Of a DNA stretch of 64,000 bases, positions 7,768 to 16,305 are shown piece after piece. Both the position numbers and the translations under genes were made by a program. Numbering within the stretch: position 1 is the first letter of the stretch; the number at the start of each line of letters is the position of its first letter. This stretch comes from an uncultured Massilia sp. Its GTDB lineage: Bacteria > Pseudomonadota > Gammaproteobacteria > Burkholderiales > Burkholderiaceae. The notes under the pieces are model-generated. The model was not told the origin of the DNA. It saw only the letters and a list, made by a program, of their open reading frames with translations, and did not search any database. The stretch is from NCBI GenBank assembly GCA_946481275.1, contig CAMLMV010000023.1, forward strand, positions 1 to 64,000, given 5' to 3'.

Positions 7768-8975
7768 GCGAATTACTGAACGACGAAGCGCTGGGGAAGC
7801 TGAAGCAGGATGCGCAGGCCCAGGCCGTATCGGGCCAGGGTCCGGCCTATCTGCCTGACTTCAAGGCGTCCACGATCGGCACGATGGGCATCGAACTGGA
7901 ACTGATGGTGCTCGATCGCCTCACGTTCGACCTGTTCCCCGCCGCACCGGACATCCTGCGCCTGCTGGACAAGCACGACAAGCCATGGGTGCACACGCCC
8001 GAAATCACGACGTCGATGCTGGAAGTGGCGACGGCCATCCTGACCTCGTTCGACGAGGCGGCCGAGCAGCTGGAACACATCCGCACGACGGTGCAGCGCG
8101 CGGCGTTCGACGTCGGCGCGTCGATCTCGGGCGGCGGCGCGCACCCCTTCCAGAAGTGGAACGAGCAGCGCATCTACCCGAAGGAGCGCTATTTCGCATC
8201 GGAGCGCAAGTTCGGCTATCTGGCCAAACTGTTTACGGTATTCGGCATGCACGTGCACATCGGCGCCGGCACGCCGGACGAGGCGATGCGCCTGTGCTCC
8301 TGGCTCACGCAGCGCGCGCCGCTGTTCATCGCGCTGTCGGCCAATTCGCCGTGCTGGCAGGGCGAAGTCTCGGGCTTCTGCAGCTCGCGCAGCAACGTCG
8401 TGGGCGCGTTCCCGATGAGCGGCATCCTGCCGTACGACATCCGCACGTGGGACGACTTCCGCGCTCACTTCGACCAGCTGGCCGGCCACGGCATCGTCAA
8501 CAGCATCAAGGATTTTTATTGGGACGTGCGCCCGAAGCCGGAATACGGAACGATCGAACTGCGCGTGCTGGATACGCCGTTAAAGCCCGTGTATGCGGCG
8601 GCGCTGGCATGCTATGCGCGCGAGCTGTGCCTGGAATGGGCGGACCAGCCGGGCCGCTGGCCGACCAGCAGCAGCCGCGAGCTGTACATCTGGAACCGCT
8701 TCAACGCGGCACGCGACGGCGTCGAGGCGACATGGATCGATCCGGAATCGGGCGCATCGATGCCCATCGGGGAAGCGATCCGCGCCGACCTGGAACGGTT
8801 ACGGAAGCGCTCGACCGACCCCGGCTTCGACAAGGCGTGCAAGGTGATCGAGCATCTGATGAAGGATGGCGGACAGGCGCGCTGGCTGCGCGCCCATCTC
8901 GCGTCCGGCGGCGGCATGAACGATCTCGCGCGGATGGCGAGCGAGATGTTCGAGGACGGCGCGCCGCTGGACTGA
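7764..8975 (+). CDS. YbdK-type carboxylate-amine ligase (GCS2 family)
   Basis: 403 residues from the ATG at 7764, preceded by a strong GAGGAGG ribosome site inside the upstream gene. The motifs TMGIELELMVLDR near residue 32, ISGGGAHPF and FGMHVHIG are those of the glutamate-cysteine ligase type 2 family. The length is somewhat above the 370-380 usual for YbdK. Members join a carboxylate to an amine using ATP. E. coli YbdK has weak gamma-glutamylcysteine ligase activity, and the true substrate of most homologues is unknown. It is the last gene of the secreted-protein/antiporter/ligase operon. Confidence 0.85.
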   Translation: MSELLNDEALGKLKQDAQAQAVSGQGPAYLPDFKASTIGTMGIELELMVLDRLTFDLFPAAPDILRLLDKHDKPWVHTPEITTSMLEVATAILTSFDEAAEQLEHIRTTVQRAAFDVGASISGGGAHPFQKWNEQRIYPKERYFASERKFGYLAKLFTVFGMHVHIGAGTPDEAMRLCSWLTQRAPLFIALSANSPCWQGEVSGFCSSRSNVVGAFPMSGILPYDIRTWDDFRAHFDQLAGHGIVNSIKDFYWDVRPKPEYGTIELRVLDTPLKPVYAAALACYARELCLEWADQPGRWPTSSSRELYIWNRFNAARDGVEATWIDPESGASMPIGEAIRADLERLRKRSTDPGFDKACKVIEHLMKDGGQARWLRAHLASGGGMNDLARMASEMFEDGAPLD

Positions 8976-8982
8976 TTGCTGG

Positions 8983-9354
8983 TTACGAGCGGTGCGGGTT
9001 GTTGGGACGGTTGTCGAAGCGGTTCGGCACGCCGTCGCCGTCGCGGTCGCCGTGGCGCCAGCCGCCGCGCTCCAGTTGCCAGCCGCGGTCGCCCTGGCGC
9101 CATTCCGGACGGTGCCAGACATAGCCCGGACGCACCCGTTCCCAGTGGCCGCGCACCCAGGTGTAGCGGTGGCCGTTCCAGTTCCAGTAACCCGGCGCCC
9201 ACTCGTAGCCGTGGCGCGCGGCCGGCACGACTTCGTGGCGCGGCGGCGGCGGCGCGGTGCGGACGACGACGACATCCCGGGCGAACGCCTGCGCCGGCAG
9301 GACGGCGGCGGTGCTCACGATGGCAAGGGCGGTGGCGGCAAGAATGCGTTTCAT
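8983..9354 (-). CDS. Secreted YXWGXW-repeat protein
   Basis: 123 residues. The signal peptide is [25 protein letters not shown]. The mature part holds tandem aromatic repeats ([20 protein letters not shown], then [16 protein letters not shown] and GWQLERGGW) of the YXWGXW type known from Burkholderiales envelope proteins. A C-terminal [15 protein letters not shown] stretch resembles a calcium-binding type-3 thrombospondin loop. Function is unknown; export to the periplasm or outer membrane is likely. It converges with the ligase gene, 7 bases apart, so the two genes must share a transcription end region. Confidence 0.8.
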   Translation of the reverse strand: MKRILAATALAIVSTAAVLPAQAFARDVVVVRTAPPPPRHEVVPAARHGYEWAPGYWNWNGHRYTWVRGHWERVRPGYVWHRPEWRQGDRGWQLERGGWRHGDRDGDGVPNRFDNRPNNPHRS

Positions 9355-9501
9355 GGTGGTTCTCCTTTGGTTGCGCTGTGAAGTTGCGCTGTGAGACCAC
9401 TATAGCGAGAAGCCGCCCGCATTTGCCGGATTGAATCCGGCGCTTACAACCGATACATGCCGCAACAGGCCGGTAACAGATTTTCACGAGGCCGGATGCA
9501 A

Positions 9502-9528
9502 AAAGGGCGCCCCGCAGGGACGCCCTTT
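9502..9528 (-). terminator. Rho-independent terminator after the TonB-C gene
   Basis: A perfect 8-bp stem AAAGGGCG/CGCCCTTT encloses a C-rich loop with a small inner CCC/GGG pairing. Reading the minus strand, the stem runs into TTTTTGC. It lies about 110 bases after the stop of the gene at 9642-9989. Confidence 0.7.
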
Positions 9529-9641
9529 CTGGTTCGCTGGATGCCGCCAGGCCTCAGGTCTCGTGCGCACCGGCCAGGATGCCGGGGACGCAGAGCCTCA
9601 CCTGGAGCGCCGAGCCAGGCCGGCCGGCACCCGTCGGACGA

Positions 9642-9989
9642 TCAGTCCAGCTTCCAGGCGTAGTCGACCTTGGTCCAGGTTTGGGCCGGTGCGCCATCCT
9701 TGGTGCCCGGCTTGAACTTGCAGGCCGACAGGCCCTTCATCGCAGCCTTGTCCAGGCCCTTGAAGCCGCTCGATTTTTCCAGCTTCGAGTCGGCCACGGA
9801 GCCGTCGGTGGCGATGAGGAAGGACATCGACGTGATGCCCTGCTCTTCGTTCATCAGCGACGCCTTCGGATATTCGACCTTGCACTTGGACGGATCGAAC
9901 GTCGCCGGCGTTTCGCCTGCAAAAGCCGAACCGGCGATACCCGAGACCAGCAGAGCGACGAGGTTTACAGCAAATTTCTTGTTGGACAT
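9642..9989 (-). CDS. Periplasmic TonB C-terminal-domain protein
   Basis: 115 residues from the ATG at 9989; a longer upstream frame lacks homology. A signal peptide (MSNKKFAVNLVALLVSGIAGSAFA) is followed by a single TonB-C-like fold: CKVEYPKASLMNEEQG, MSFLIATDGSVADSKLEKSSG, AMKGLSACKFKPG. The usual TonB transmembrane anchor and Pro-rich spacer are missing, so it cannot energise receptors by itself. Similar short TonB-C proteins in Oxalobacteraceae have no known job. It lies alone between the YXWGXW gene and the chemotaxis receptor, with its own terminator. Confidence 0.75.
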   Translation of the reverse strand: MSNKKFAVNLVALLVSGIAGSAFAGETPATFDPSKCKVEYPKASLMNEEQGITSMSFLIATDGSVADSKLEKSSGFKGLDKAAMKGLSACKFKPGTKDGAPAQTWTKVDYAWKLD

Positions 9990-10063
9990 TTTTATTACCC
10001 CCGTAAAACAAAGTTTTTTTTGATGCCGGTGCTCTCCACCGGCGCTGGACGAGCCGTCCTGGC

Positions 10064-11839
10064 TCAGAATTCTTCCCAATCGTCGCTGGCGGCTGCCGCT
10101 GCGACTTTTTTCGCGGTCGATGCCGGCGCATCCGCCGCACGTTCTTCCTGGACCGGCGTCTTGGCCTTCGCGGCGGCCGGCTTCTTCAGCTGCGGCTTGG
10201 CGGCCGGGCGGACGACGACGGCGCGGCTGGCGGTGGCTGCCGGGGCCGGTGCGTCGACGATGGCCTGCTCCTCGCCTTCGGCCAGCTTGAAGATGCTGAC
10301 GACGCGCTGCAGCTCCGCGGCCTGGTCCTGCAGGCTCTGGAAGGCGGCGGCGGCTTCTTCGACCAGTGCGGCGTTCTGCTGCGTCATGCCGTCCATCTCG
10401 ATGATCGACAGGTTGACCTGTTCGATGCCTGCGCTCTGTTCGGCGCTGGCGCTGGCGATGTCGCTCATGATGTCGGTCACGCGCTTGACGCTGGCAACGA
10501 CCTCGTCCATCGTCTCGCCGGCTTGGCCGACGAGCTTGCTGCCGCGGCCGATCTTCTCGACGGAGTCGCCGATCAGCTGCTTGATTTCTTTCGCGGCCGC
10601 TGCGGAACGCTGGGCCAGGTTACGCACTTCCGAAGCGACGACGGCGAAGCCGCGGCCCTGTTCACCGGCACGGGCTGCCTCGACGGCGGCGTTCAGTGCC
10701 AGGATGTTCGTCTGGAAGGCGATGCCGTCGATGACGCCGATGATGTCGGCGATCTTGCTTGCCGAGCTATTGATCTCGCCCATCGTGCCGACGACCTGCG
10801 ACACCACTTCACCACCCTTGCGTGCCACGTCCGACGCGGTGGCGGCCAGGTGATTCGCTTCGCGGGCATTGTCCGCGTTCTGTTTCACGGTCGACGTCAG
10901 TTCTTCCATCGCCGACGCGGTCTTTTCCAGCGAACTGGCCTGCAGTTCGGTACGCGACGACAGGTCGGTGTTGCCGGCTGCGATTTCACGCGATGCGGTA
11001 GTGATGGTGTGCGTGCCGCGACGGACCTGGCTGACGATGTCGACCAGGCTGTTGCGCATCTGTTTCATTTCGATCAGCAGGCTGCCGCGATCCGTCGACT
11101 TGGTGTCGATGGCGATCGACAGGTCGCCTTCGGCGATGCTGCCGGCGATCTTGGCGGTGTAGCCCGGCTCACCGCCCAGCTGCTTCAGCAGGCCGCGGGT
11201 GATCACGGTGGCAGCCAGGATGCCGAGCGTAACGGCCAGGGCCAACAGCACGAGCATGAAGTTACGGGCGCTGGCGAAGGCGGCTTCCGCGTCGACCTGG
11301 GTCTGCGCGTTCAGCTTGTCTTCCAGCTTGCCCAGCTGGTCGAGCGCGTCCAGCCATTTCTTCTGGGCGGGACGGATTTCCTTGACCATCACGCGGGTGG
11401 CGTCCATCGCGTTATTGGCCAGATAGAGTTCCGATGCCTTGGCGATGGCCGGCATGGCGGCGCCTTCGGCTTCTTTCACCTGGTTCAGCAGGGATTTTTC
11501 TTCAGGCAACGCTTCTACAGAGAACTTGGCAGCCAGTTTTTGTTGCAGAGCATCGTACTTGGCGGTCTGCTCCTTGAAACGGGTCAGCTCCGGCTCCATG
11601 TCGGCCGGGTCCGTCATCAGGGTCAGGGTACGCAGCGACGTGACGCGTTCGCTCACGTTGTTGCGCATGTCGACGACCAGGCGCGTCACAACATTGTTGA
11701 CATTCACGACGTGGTCCAGCCGGTTCTGGATCTGCGCCATGCGCAGGATGCCGACGACGGTAACGATAACCAGCAGCACGAGCACGAGGGCAAAACCCAG
11801 GCCCAGACGCACGCCGACCTTCATGTTTGCTAAGTTCAT
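10064..11839 (-). CDS. Methyl-accepting chemotaxis protein
   Basis: 591 residues. Membrane helices lie at about 10-32 and 190-212, and between them is a helical 4HB_MCP-type sensor. A HAMP domain ([23 protein letters not shown]) leads to the long coiled-coil signalling domain, whose tip is [20 protein letters not shown] followed by [20 protein letters not shown]. That tip binds CheW and CheA. The tail is a long Ala/Pro/Lys linker ending in DDWEEF, which fits the xWxxF pentapeptide pattern that tethers CheR/CheB in Tar/Tsr-type receptors. The ligand is unknown. It is transcribed alone, with an unusual inverted repeat in its leader (11897-11936). Confidence 0.93.
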   Translation of the reverse strand: MNLANMKVGVRLGLGFALVLVLLVIVTVVGILRMAQIQNRLDHVVNVNNVVTRLVVDMRNNVSERVTSLRTLTLMTDPADMEPELTRFKEQTAKYDALQQKLAAKFSVEALPEEKSLLNQVKEAEGAAMPAIAKASELYLANNAMDATRVMVKEIRPAQKKWLDALDQLGKLEDKLNAQTQVDAEAAFASARNFMLVLLALAVTLGILAATVITRGLLKQLGGEPGYTAKIAGSIAEGDLSIAIDTKSTDRGSLLIEMKQMRNSLVDIVSQVRRGTHTITTASREIAAGNTDLSSRTELQASSLEKTASAMEELTSTVKQNADNAREANHLAATASDVARKGGEVVSQVVGTMGEINSSASKIADIIGVIDGIAFQTNILALNAAVEAARAGEQGRGFAVVASEVRNLAQRSAAAAKEIKQLIGDSVEKIGRGSKLVGQAGETMDEVVASVKRVTDIMSDIASASAEQSAGIEQVNLSIIEMDGMTQQNAALVEEAAAAFQSLQDQAAELQRVVSIFKLAEGEEQAIVDAPAPAATASRAVVVRPAAKPQLKKPAAAKAKTPVQEERAADAPASTAKKVAAAAASDDWEEF

Positions 11840-11896
11840 TCCTTATCTTCCCTGTTTCAAGTGATCAGACCCGCTCCGGAGTCTTTGTCTTTTGTT

Positions 11897-11936
11897 ACGG
11901 AAAGTCCATCTTCCCGGTGGACTTACGTATTTCCGT
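11897..11936 (-). promoter_or_regulatory. Nested inverted repeat in the leader of the chemotaxis receptor gene
   Basis: ACGGAAAGTCCA (11897-11908) pairs in two blocks with TGGAC (11918-11922) and TTTCCGT (11930-11936), leaving a 9-base loop and a 7-base bulge. It lies 58-97 bases before the receptor ATG. It could be an RNA leader structure or a protein-binding site. The rest of the 11840-12187 interval is AT-rich and has no gene I can support. Confidence 0.4.
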
Positions 11937-12127
11937 CAGGATAAATCAAAACGACGATTTGCAGACAGAAAACATGCACCGCTGTAATTATGTTTCACCA
12001 CAACAACAGGATTAGATGTCGTGCAAGGAGAAGAGCCCAGATTATCAGTCTGTTCTTGCTTTCGAGCAAGGATAACGTTGCAATTGATTAAAAATTTGCA
12101 ACATTTTTTGTAGCGAATTTTGAACAT

Positions 12128-12151
12128 CCCGGCCATTTTTATGCGGCCGGG
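12128..12151 (-). terminator. Possible terminator after dusA
   Basis: The 7-bp stem CCCGGCC/GGCCGGG has a 10-base AT-rich loop and lies 37 bases past the dusA stop. No T run follows on the minus strand, so it may need Rho or may be only a stabilising hairpin. Confidence 0.35.
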
Positions 12152-12187
12152 GTAGTAAAATAACTAAAAGTCAACCTTACGCGACGC

Positions 12188-13177
12188 TTACGCGGCGAGT
12201 CGCAGCTTGCCGGCGGCTTCGAGGAGGAGTTCGGGGTTGCCTTCGGCGAGGCGGCGGGAATCGGACAACAGCTGGCGATAGCCGCGCGCGCCCGGCAGGC
12301 CGGCCATCAGGCCCAGCATGTGGCGCGTGATGCTGTTCAGGCGCAGGCCCAGCGGGCCGTAGCGGTCGAGCTCGGCGCGGATATATGGGATCATCGCTTC
12401 CAGCACCTGTTCGCGGGTTTTCGGCGGCGTCGCGTCGCCGTAGAAGCGGGCGTCCCAGCCGGTCATCACATAGGGATTGTGGTACGCCTCGCGGCCGATC
12501 ATGACGCCGTCCACGTGCTGCAAATGGGTGGCGATCTCGTCGTCGGTCTTGATGCCGCCGTTGATGATGATCTCGAGGTCGGGGAATTCGCGTTTCAGCT
12601 GGTACGCCACTTCGTAGCGCAGCGGCGGGATCTCGCGGTTTTCCTTCGGCGACAGCCCCTTCAGCACGGCATTGCGCGCGTGCACGATGAAGGTACGGCA
12701 ACCTGCGTCGGCGATGGTGCCGATGAAATCGCGCACGAACCCATATTCCTCGTTGTAATCGATGCCGATGCGGTGCTTGACGGTGACGTCGATGCTGACG
12801 GCGTCGCGCATCGCCTTGACGCAATCGGCGACGAGCTGCGGTTCCTGCATCAGGCAGGCGCCGAACGCGCCCTTCTGCACGCGCTCGGACGGGCAGCCGC
12901 AATTCAGGTTGACCTCGTCATAGCCCCACTGCTCGCCCAGCTTCGCGCTCTTGGCGAGGTCGGCCGGGTCGCTGCCGCCCAGCTGCAGCGCGATGGGATG
13001 CTCGACGTCGTCATAGCGCAGGTGGCGCTCGACGTCGCCGTAGACGAGCGCGCCCGTCGTCACCATCTCTGTATACAACCAGGTGTGCTTCGTGATCTGG
13101 CGGTGGAACACGCGGCAGTGGCGGTCCGTCCAGTCCATCATGGGCGCAATACTTAATGTTCGCTTGCCGTATTTCAT
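12188..13177 (-). CDS. dusA: tRNA-dihydrouridine(20/20a) synthase DusA
   Basis: 329 residues, the normal size. It reduces U20 and U20a in the D-loop of tRNAs using FMN and NADPH. The N-terminal SIAPMMDWTDRHCR and TEMVTTGAL mark the flavin site. EVNLNCGCPSERVQKGAFGACLM carries the catalytic Cys of the Dus family. VKHRIGID and ARNAVLKGLSPKENR are DusA-specific. INGGIKTDDE and DGVMIGREAYHNPY complete the TIM-barrel phosphate site. The C-terminal helical domain ends GKLRLAA. It is a housekeeping gene that marks the left edge of the carbohydrate locus. The 5' part of dusA is a known integration target, but no integrase is seen here. Confidence 0.96.
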   Translation of the reverse strand: MKYGKRTLSIAPMMDWTDRHCRVFHRQITKHTWLYTEMVTTGALVYGDVERHLRYDDVEHPIALQLGGSDPADLAKSAKLGEQWGYDEVNLNCGCPSERVQKGAFGACLMQEPQLVADCVKAMRDAVSIDVTVKHRIGIDYNEEYGFVRDFIGTIADAGCRTFIVHARNAVLKGLSPKENREIPPLRYEVAYQLKREFPDLEIIINGGIKTDDEIATHLQHVDGVMIGREAYHNPYVMTGWDARFYGDATPPKTREQVLEAMIPYIRAELDRYGPLGLRLNSITRHMLGLMAGLPGARGYRQLLSDSRRLAEGNPELLLEAAGKLRLAA

Positions 13178-13415
13178 AGTGTCTGAGATTTTCTTACGCT
13201 GGGTTTCTGACGCAACCCGCTAGTGTATACCGTAGCGGCATCGGCAGCCACCTGGCACCGCAGTCGACATGTCCAGCCGTTGCCTCTTTGCACTCCCCGC
13301 ACCGGCACATCCTCGGTCGACTTGCGTCTAGTCCGCTTTGACGATGACGGATTCCCGTCTCGCACATAGCCTGTTCAACACTAAATTCATATCAAACGGA
13401 CTGGAGACTAACAGG

Positions 13416-16289
13416 ATGGCGTTCACCCGGAGAGACTTTCTCTCGTCATTCACCGCAACGGCCGGCATGGCCGCGCTGCCCCTCGGCATGGCCAATGCAG
13501 TCCAGGAAACCGGTGGCTTTCGATACGTGTTCGCGCACCCGCCCGAGGAAGCGAAACCCTGGGTCCGCTGGTGGTGGCCAGGTGGGGCCGTTACCGATCG
13601 GGAGCTGCGCCGCGAGATCACGCTGCTGAACCAGGCCGGCTTCGGCGGAGCGGAAATCCAGGCCTTCAACCCGGGGATCCCGAACCTGAGCAAGGAAGAA
13701 CGCGCACACCTTCATGACTATGCGAACGCGGCGTTCTTTTCTCACCTTAAAACCTGCACTGACGAAGCAGGCGCCCGAGGCATGCACATCGACGTGACGT
13801 TCGGCTCGGCATGGCCCTCGGGGGGCGGCTTCGCCATTACGCCGGAACTGGCGCTCGTCGAACTCACGCCAGCCATCACCAGTGTACACGCCCCCATCGA
13901 CGGTCCCATTCGTCTGCGCATCCCGGAGAATACCCGCAAGTTCGGCGCGTTCGGCGCGCTGGATTCGCGCAACAACGATCCGAGGGCCAGGGACTGGCGG
14001 GACCGCATTGCGGCGCGCCAGAAGCTCGTGGCCGTGGTCGCGATCAAGGGAACGGCCCCGGTACTCGAGAACAACAAGAACTTTCGTACGGCCGTCGTCA
14101 AGGCCGCGGGTCGTGCCGACGAAGTCAAAGGGATTATCCTGACCGACAGGCTCGGGCCGGACGGTACACTCGACTGGACGCCACCCAGCGCCGGAGATTG
14201 GCAGATCGTCGTCTTCAAACAGTTCCTGGCCGACAGTGGCGTCATGGCAGGCGTGGGCGAAGGGCCGCAACTGGTGCTCGACCACTTCAAGCGCGCCGCC
14301 TTCGACGCTCATGCACGGCGTGTCGGCGATCCGATGGCGCCCGGCGGTGTCGCAGCCTCCGCATTAAGGGCGACCTTCGTGGACAGCCTCGAGCTTATGC
14401 CGGACATTTATTGGTCCGAGGAGCTGCTGGCGGAATTCTCCAAACGGCGCGGCTATGATTTGACACCGTATTTGCCGCATCTGCTACAGCCGGGCTGGAT
14501 GGAATCGTGGAACCCGCATAATTCGCCCCCCTATTTCGACGCGGGCGACGACGGCGACCGTATCCGCGCGGATTACCGGCTGACACTCTCCGAGCTGCTG
14601 ATCGAAAACTTCGTTCGCCCCTTTATCGAGTGGAACCACCGCCACGGATTGAAGGCGCGGCTGCAGGCGCACGGGTCGCCGGCCGATCTGCTGCAATGCT
14701 ACGGCCTGGCCGACATTCCGGAGACCGAAGACCTGGAGTCCGGCAACGATACTCACTTCCTGCGCCTTGCACGCGCGGCCGCGAACCTGTATGGACGCAA
14801 GCTGGTCAGTTGCGAAAGCCTGTGCTGGCCGCTCAAGTCGTTCGAGGCCACGCCAGCGCAATGGCAGACACGCATCAATCTATTGTTCGCCAGCGGCGTC
14901 AACGCGATCGTGATGCACGGTTTTCCATATTCGCTGCACACGGATACCTGGCCGGGCTGGTATCCATTCGCACCCAGTCCATTCCTGCCGGGCTTCACCA
15001 GCATGATCAACGAAGCGAATCCTTTATGGAACGCGATCGCGCCCCTTAACAGTTATATCAGCCGGATCCAGGGCGTCATGCAGAGCGGTACGAACGTCGT
15101 TCCCGTGGCAGTGCACCTGGGCGACACGGCATATTTCCACGGTATGGAGCCAAAGTCGACCGATGCGCTGTTGCAGAGCCTGATCGACAATGGCTACGAC
15201 TACGACCGTATCAACGACGACAGCATCGCCAGCAGCCGCGTCGCCGGGAAGGCAATGGTCACGCCAGGCGGGACCCGCTATGCCGCGCTGATCCTGCCGG
15301 CCCGCCCGGGCTTGTCGGCTGGCACGGCAGCCCGGCTGGCCCAGTTCGCGGCGGCTGGCCTGCCTGTCTTTTTCATCGGGCGGCCTCCTGTGCGCGCCTC
15401 AGGCTTTCACGACGCCGAACGCCGGGACAAGCTGGTCCGCGACGCCATGCAGGCTGCACTGAACGGCAGCGCACGGATCGTTGCCGCGGATGCCATCGCG
15501 GCCGCGTTACGCCAGGCACGCGTGCCGGCAAACCTGACGTTCACGAGTACCCCTTGCCTCTTCATCGAAAAACGACTGGGCGGCCGTTCGGCGTACTTCC
15601 TGCACAACCAGAAGGACGAGCCGGTCAACATCAGCTTTCTCAGCCGTGCAACCGGCCACCCGGAACGCTGGGACGCGGCCACCGGAGAGCGCTCCGGCCT
15701 CGTTGCCAGAACACGCGACGGCCAGACGGAAGTGACGGTGGACATCGCAGCGGGTGGTGGCGCCCTGGTCGTTTTCGGTAGCGAGCGCCTTCCGGTGCCA
15801 GCCAGGTGGCTGCCGGCGGATACGATCGACCTCGGCGCGCGCGAATGGGCCATCGATGTCGCCGGCCACGGCCAGCACGGAAGAATCGTCCGCCGGCAAA
15901 TGACGCTGGACCGCTTGCAGGATTGGCGCCAGATCGACGGCATGGCGGACTTCTCCGGGCAAGTCACCTACCGTGTCGACGTGACACTACCGGAAAACTG
16001 GCTGACGCCTGGTAGCAAAGTCTACATCGATCTCGGCAGCGTACACGACATGGCTGTGGTCACCGTTCAGGGCAAGCAGCAGCTGACGCTCATTGCGCCG
16101 CCGTTCGAAGCCGATATCACGGCCATGCTGCGCCCTGGAACAAACCAGTTGCAGATCGGTGTCTACAACAGCCCGACCAATGCCATGATCGATCCGAAGA
16201 AGCCAGGCCTGAAGAATCTGAAGCCACAGCCGGCCGGGTTGATGGGCCCCGTCCGGCTGGTACGCAAGCGTCAGGTAGCGGCCGCCTGA
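13416..16289 (+). CDS. GH106-type alpha-L-rhamnosidase-like glycoside hydrolase
   Basis: 957 residues. The start at 13416 puts a Tat-type signal, TRRDFLSSFTATAGMAALPL, at the N-terminus; an upstream in-frame ATG would bury it. The catalytic half begins PWVRWWWPGGAVTDRELRRE and has GGAEIQAFNPG, TFGSAWPSGGG, PDIYWSEELLAEFSKRRGYD and HGSPADLLQCYGLADIPETE, all of the GH106 barrel type. The C-terminal third is a jelly-roll carbohydrate-binding part (FSGQVTYRVDVTLPENW, then INTAMLRPGTNQLQ-like strands). GH106 enzymes remove terminal alpha-L-rhamnose from rhamnogalacturonan or plant glycosides; the substrate here is unproven. Tat export means it folds with any metal in the cytoplasm. It faces the GH43-type gene convergently. 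Confidence 0.8.
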   Translation: MAFTRRDFLSSFTATAGMAALPLGMANAVQETGGFRYVFAHPPEEAKPWVRWWWPGGAVTDRELRREITLLNQAGFGGAEIQAFNPGIPNLSKEERAHLHDYANAAFFSHLKTCTDEAGARGMHIDVTFGSAWPSGGGFAITPELALVELTPAITSVHAPIDGPIRLRIPENTRKFGAFGALDSRNNDPRARDWRDRIAARQKLVAVVAIKGTAPVLENNKNFRTAVVKAAGRADEVKGIILTDRLGPDGTLDWTPPSAGDWQIVVFKQFLADSGVMAGVGEGPQLVLDHFKRAAFDAHARRVGDPMAPGGVAASALRATFVDSLELMPDIYWSEELLAEFSKRRGYDLTPYLPHLLQPGWMESWNPHNSPPYFDAGDDGDRIRADYRLTLSELLIENFVRPFIEWNHRHGLKARLQAHGSPADLLQCYGLADIPETEDLESGNDTHFLRLARAAANLYGRKLVSCESLCWPLKSFEATPAQWQTRINLLFASGVNAIVMHGFPYSLHTDTWPGWYPFAPSPFLPGFTSMINEANPLWNAIAPLNSYISRIQGVMQSGTNVVPVAVHLGDTAYFHGMEPKSTDALLQSLIDNGYDYDRINDDSIASSRVAGKAMVTPGGTRYAALILPARPGLSAGTAARLAQFAAAGLPVFFIGRPPVRASGFHDAERRDKLVRDAMQAALNGSARIVAADAIAAALRQARVPANLTFTSTPCLFIEKRLGGRSAYFLHNQKDEPVNISFLSRATGHPERWDAATGERSGLVARTRDGQTEVTVDIAAGGGALVVFGSERLPVPARWLPADTIDLGAREWAIDVAGHGQHGRIVRRQMTLDRLQDWRQIDGMADFSGQVTYRVDVTLPENWLTPGSKVYIDLGSVHDMAVVTVQGKQQLTLIAPPFEADITAMLRPGTNQLQIGVYNSPTNAMIDPKKPGLKNLKPQPAGLMGPVRLVRKRQVAAA

Positions 16290-16305
16290 CGCGAACGGGG
16301 CTGCA

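Noticed and set aside
11936..12136. A 66-codon frame on the minus strand between the chemoreceptor gene and dusA
   Set aside because: Composition is unlike the surrounding genes and no ribosome site or domain is visible; the region is AT-rich intergenic DNA.
13100..13177. Possible integration site in the 5' end of dusA
   Set aside because: dusA is a known target for integrases, but there is no integrase gene, no direct repeat and dusA is full length, so the carbohydrate locus cannot be called an island on this evidence.
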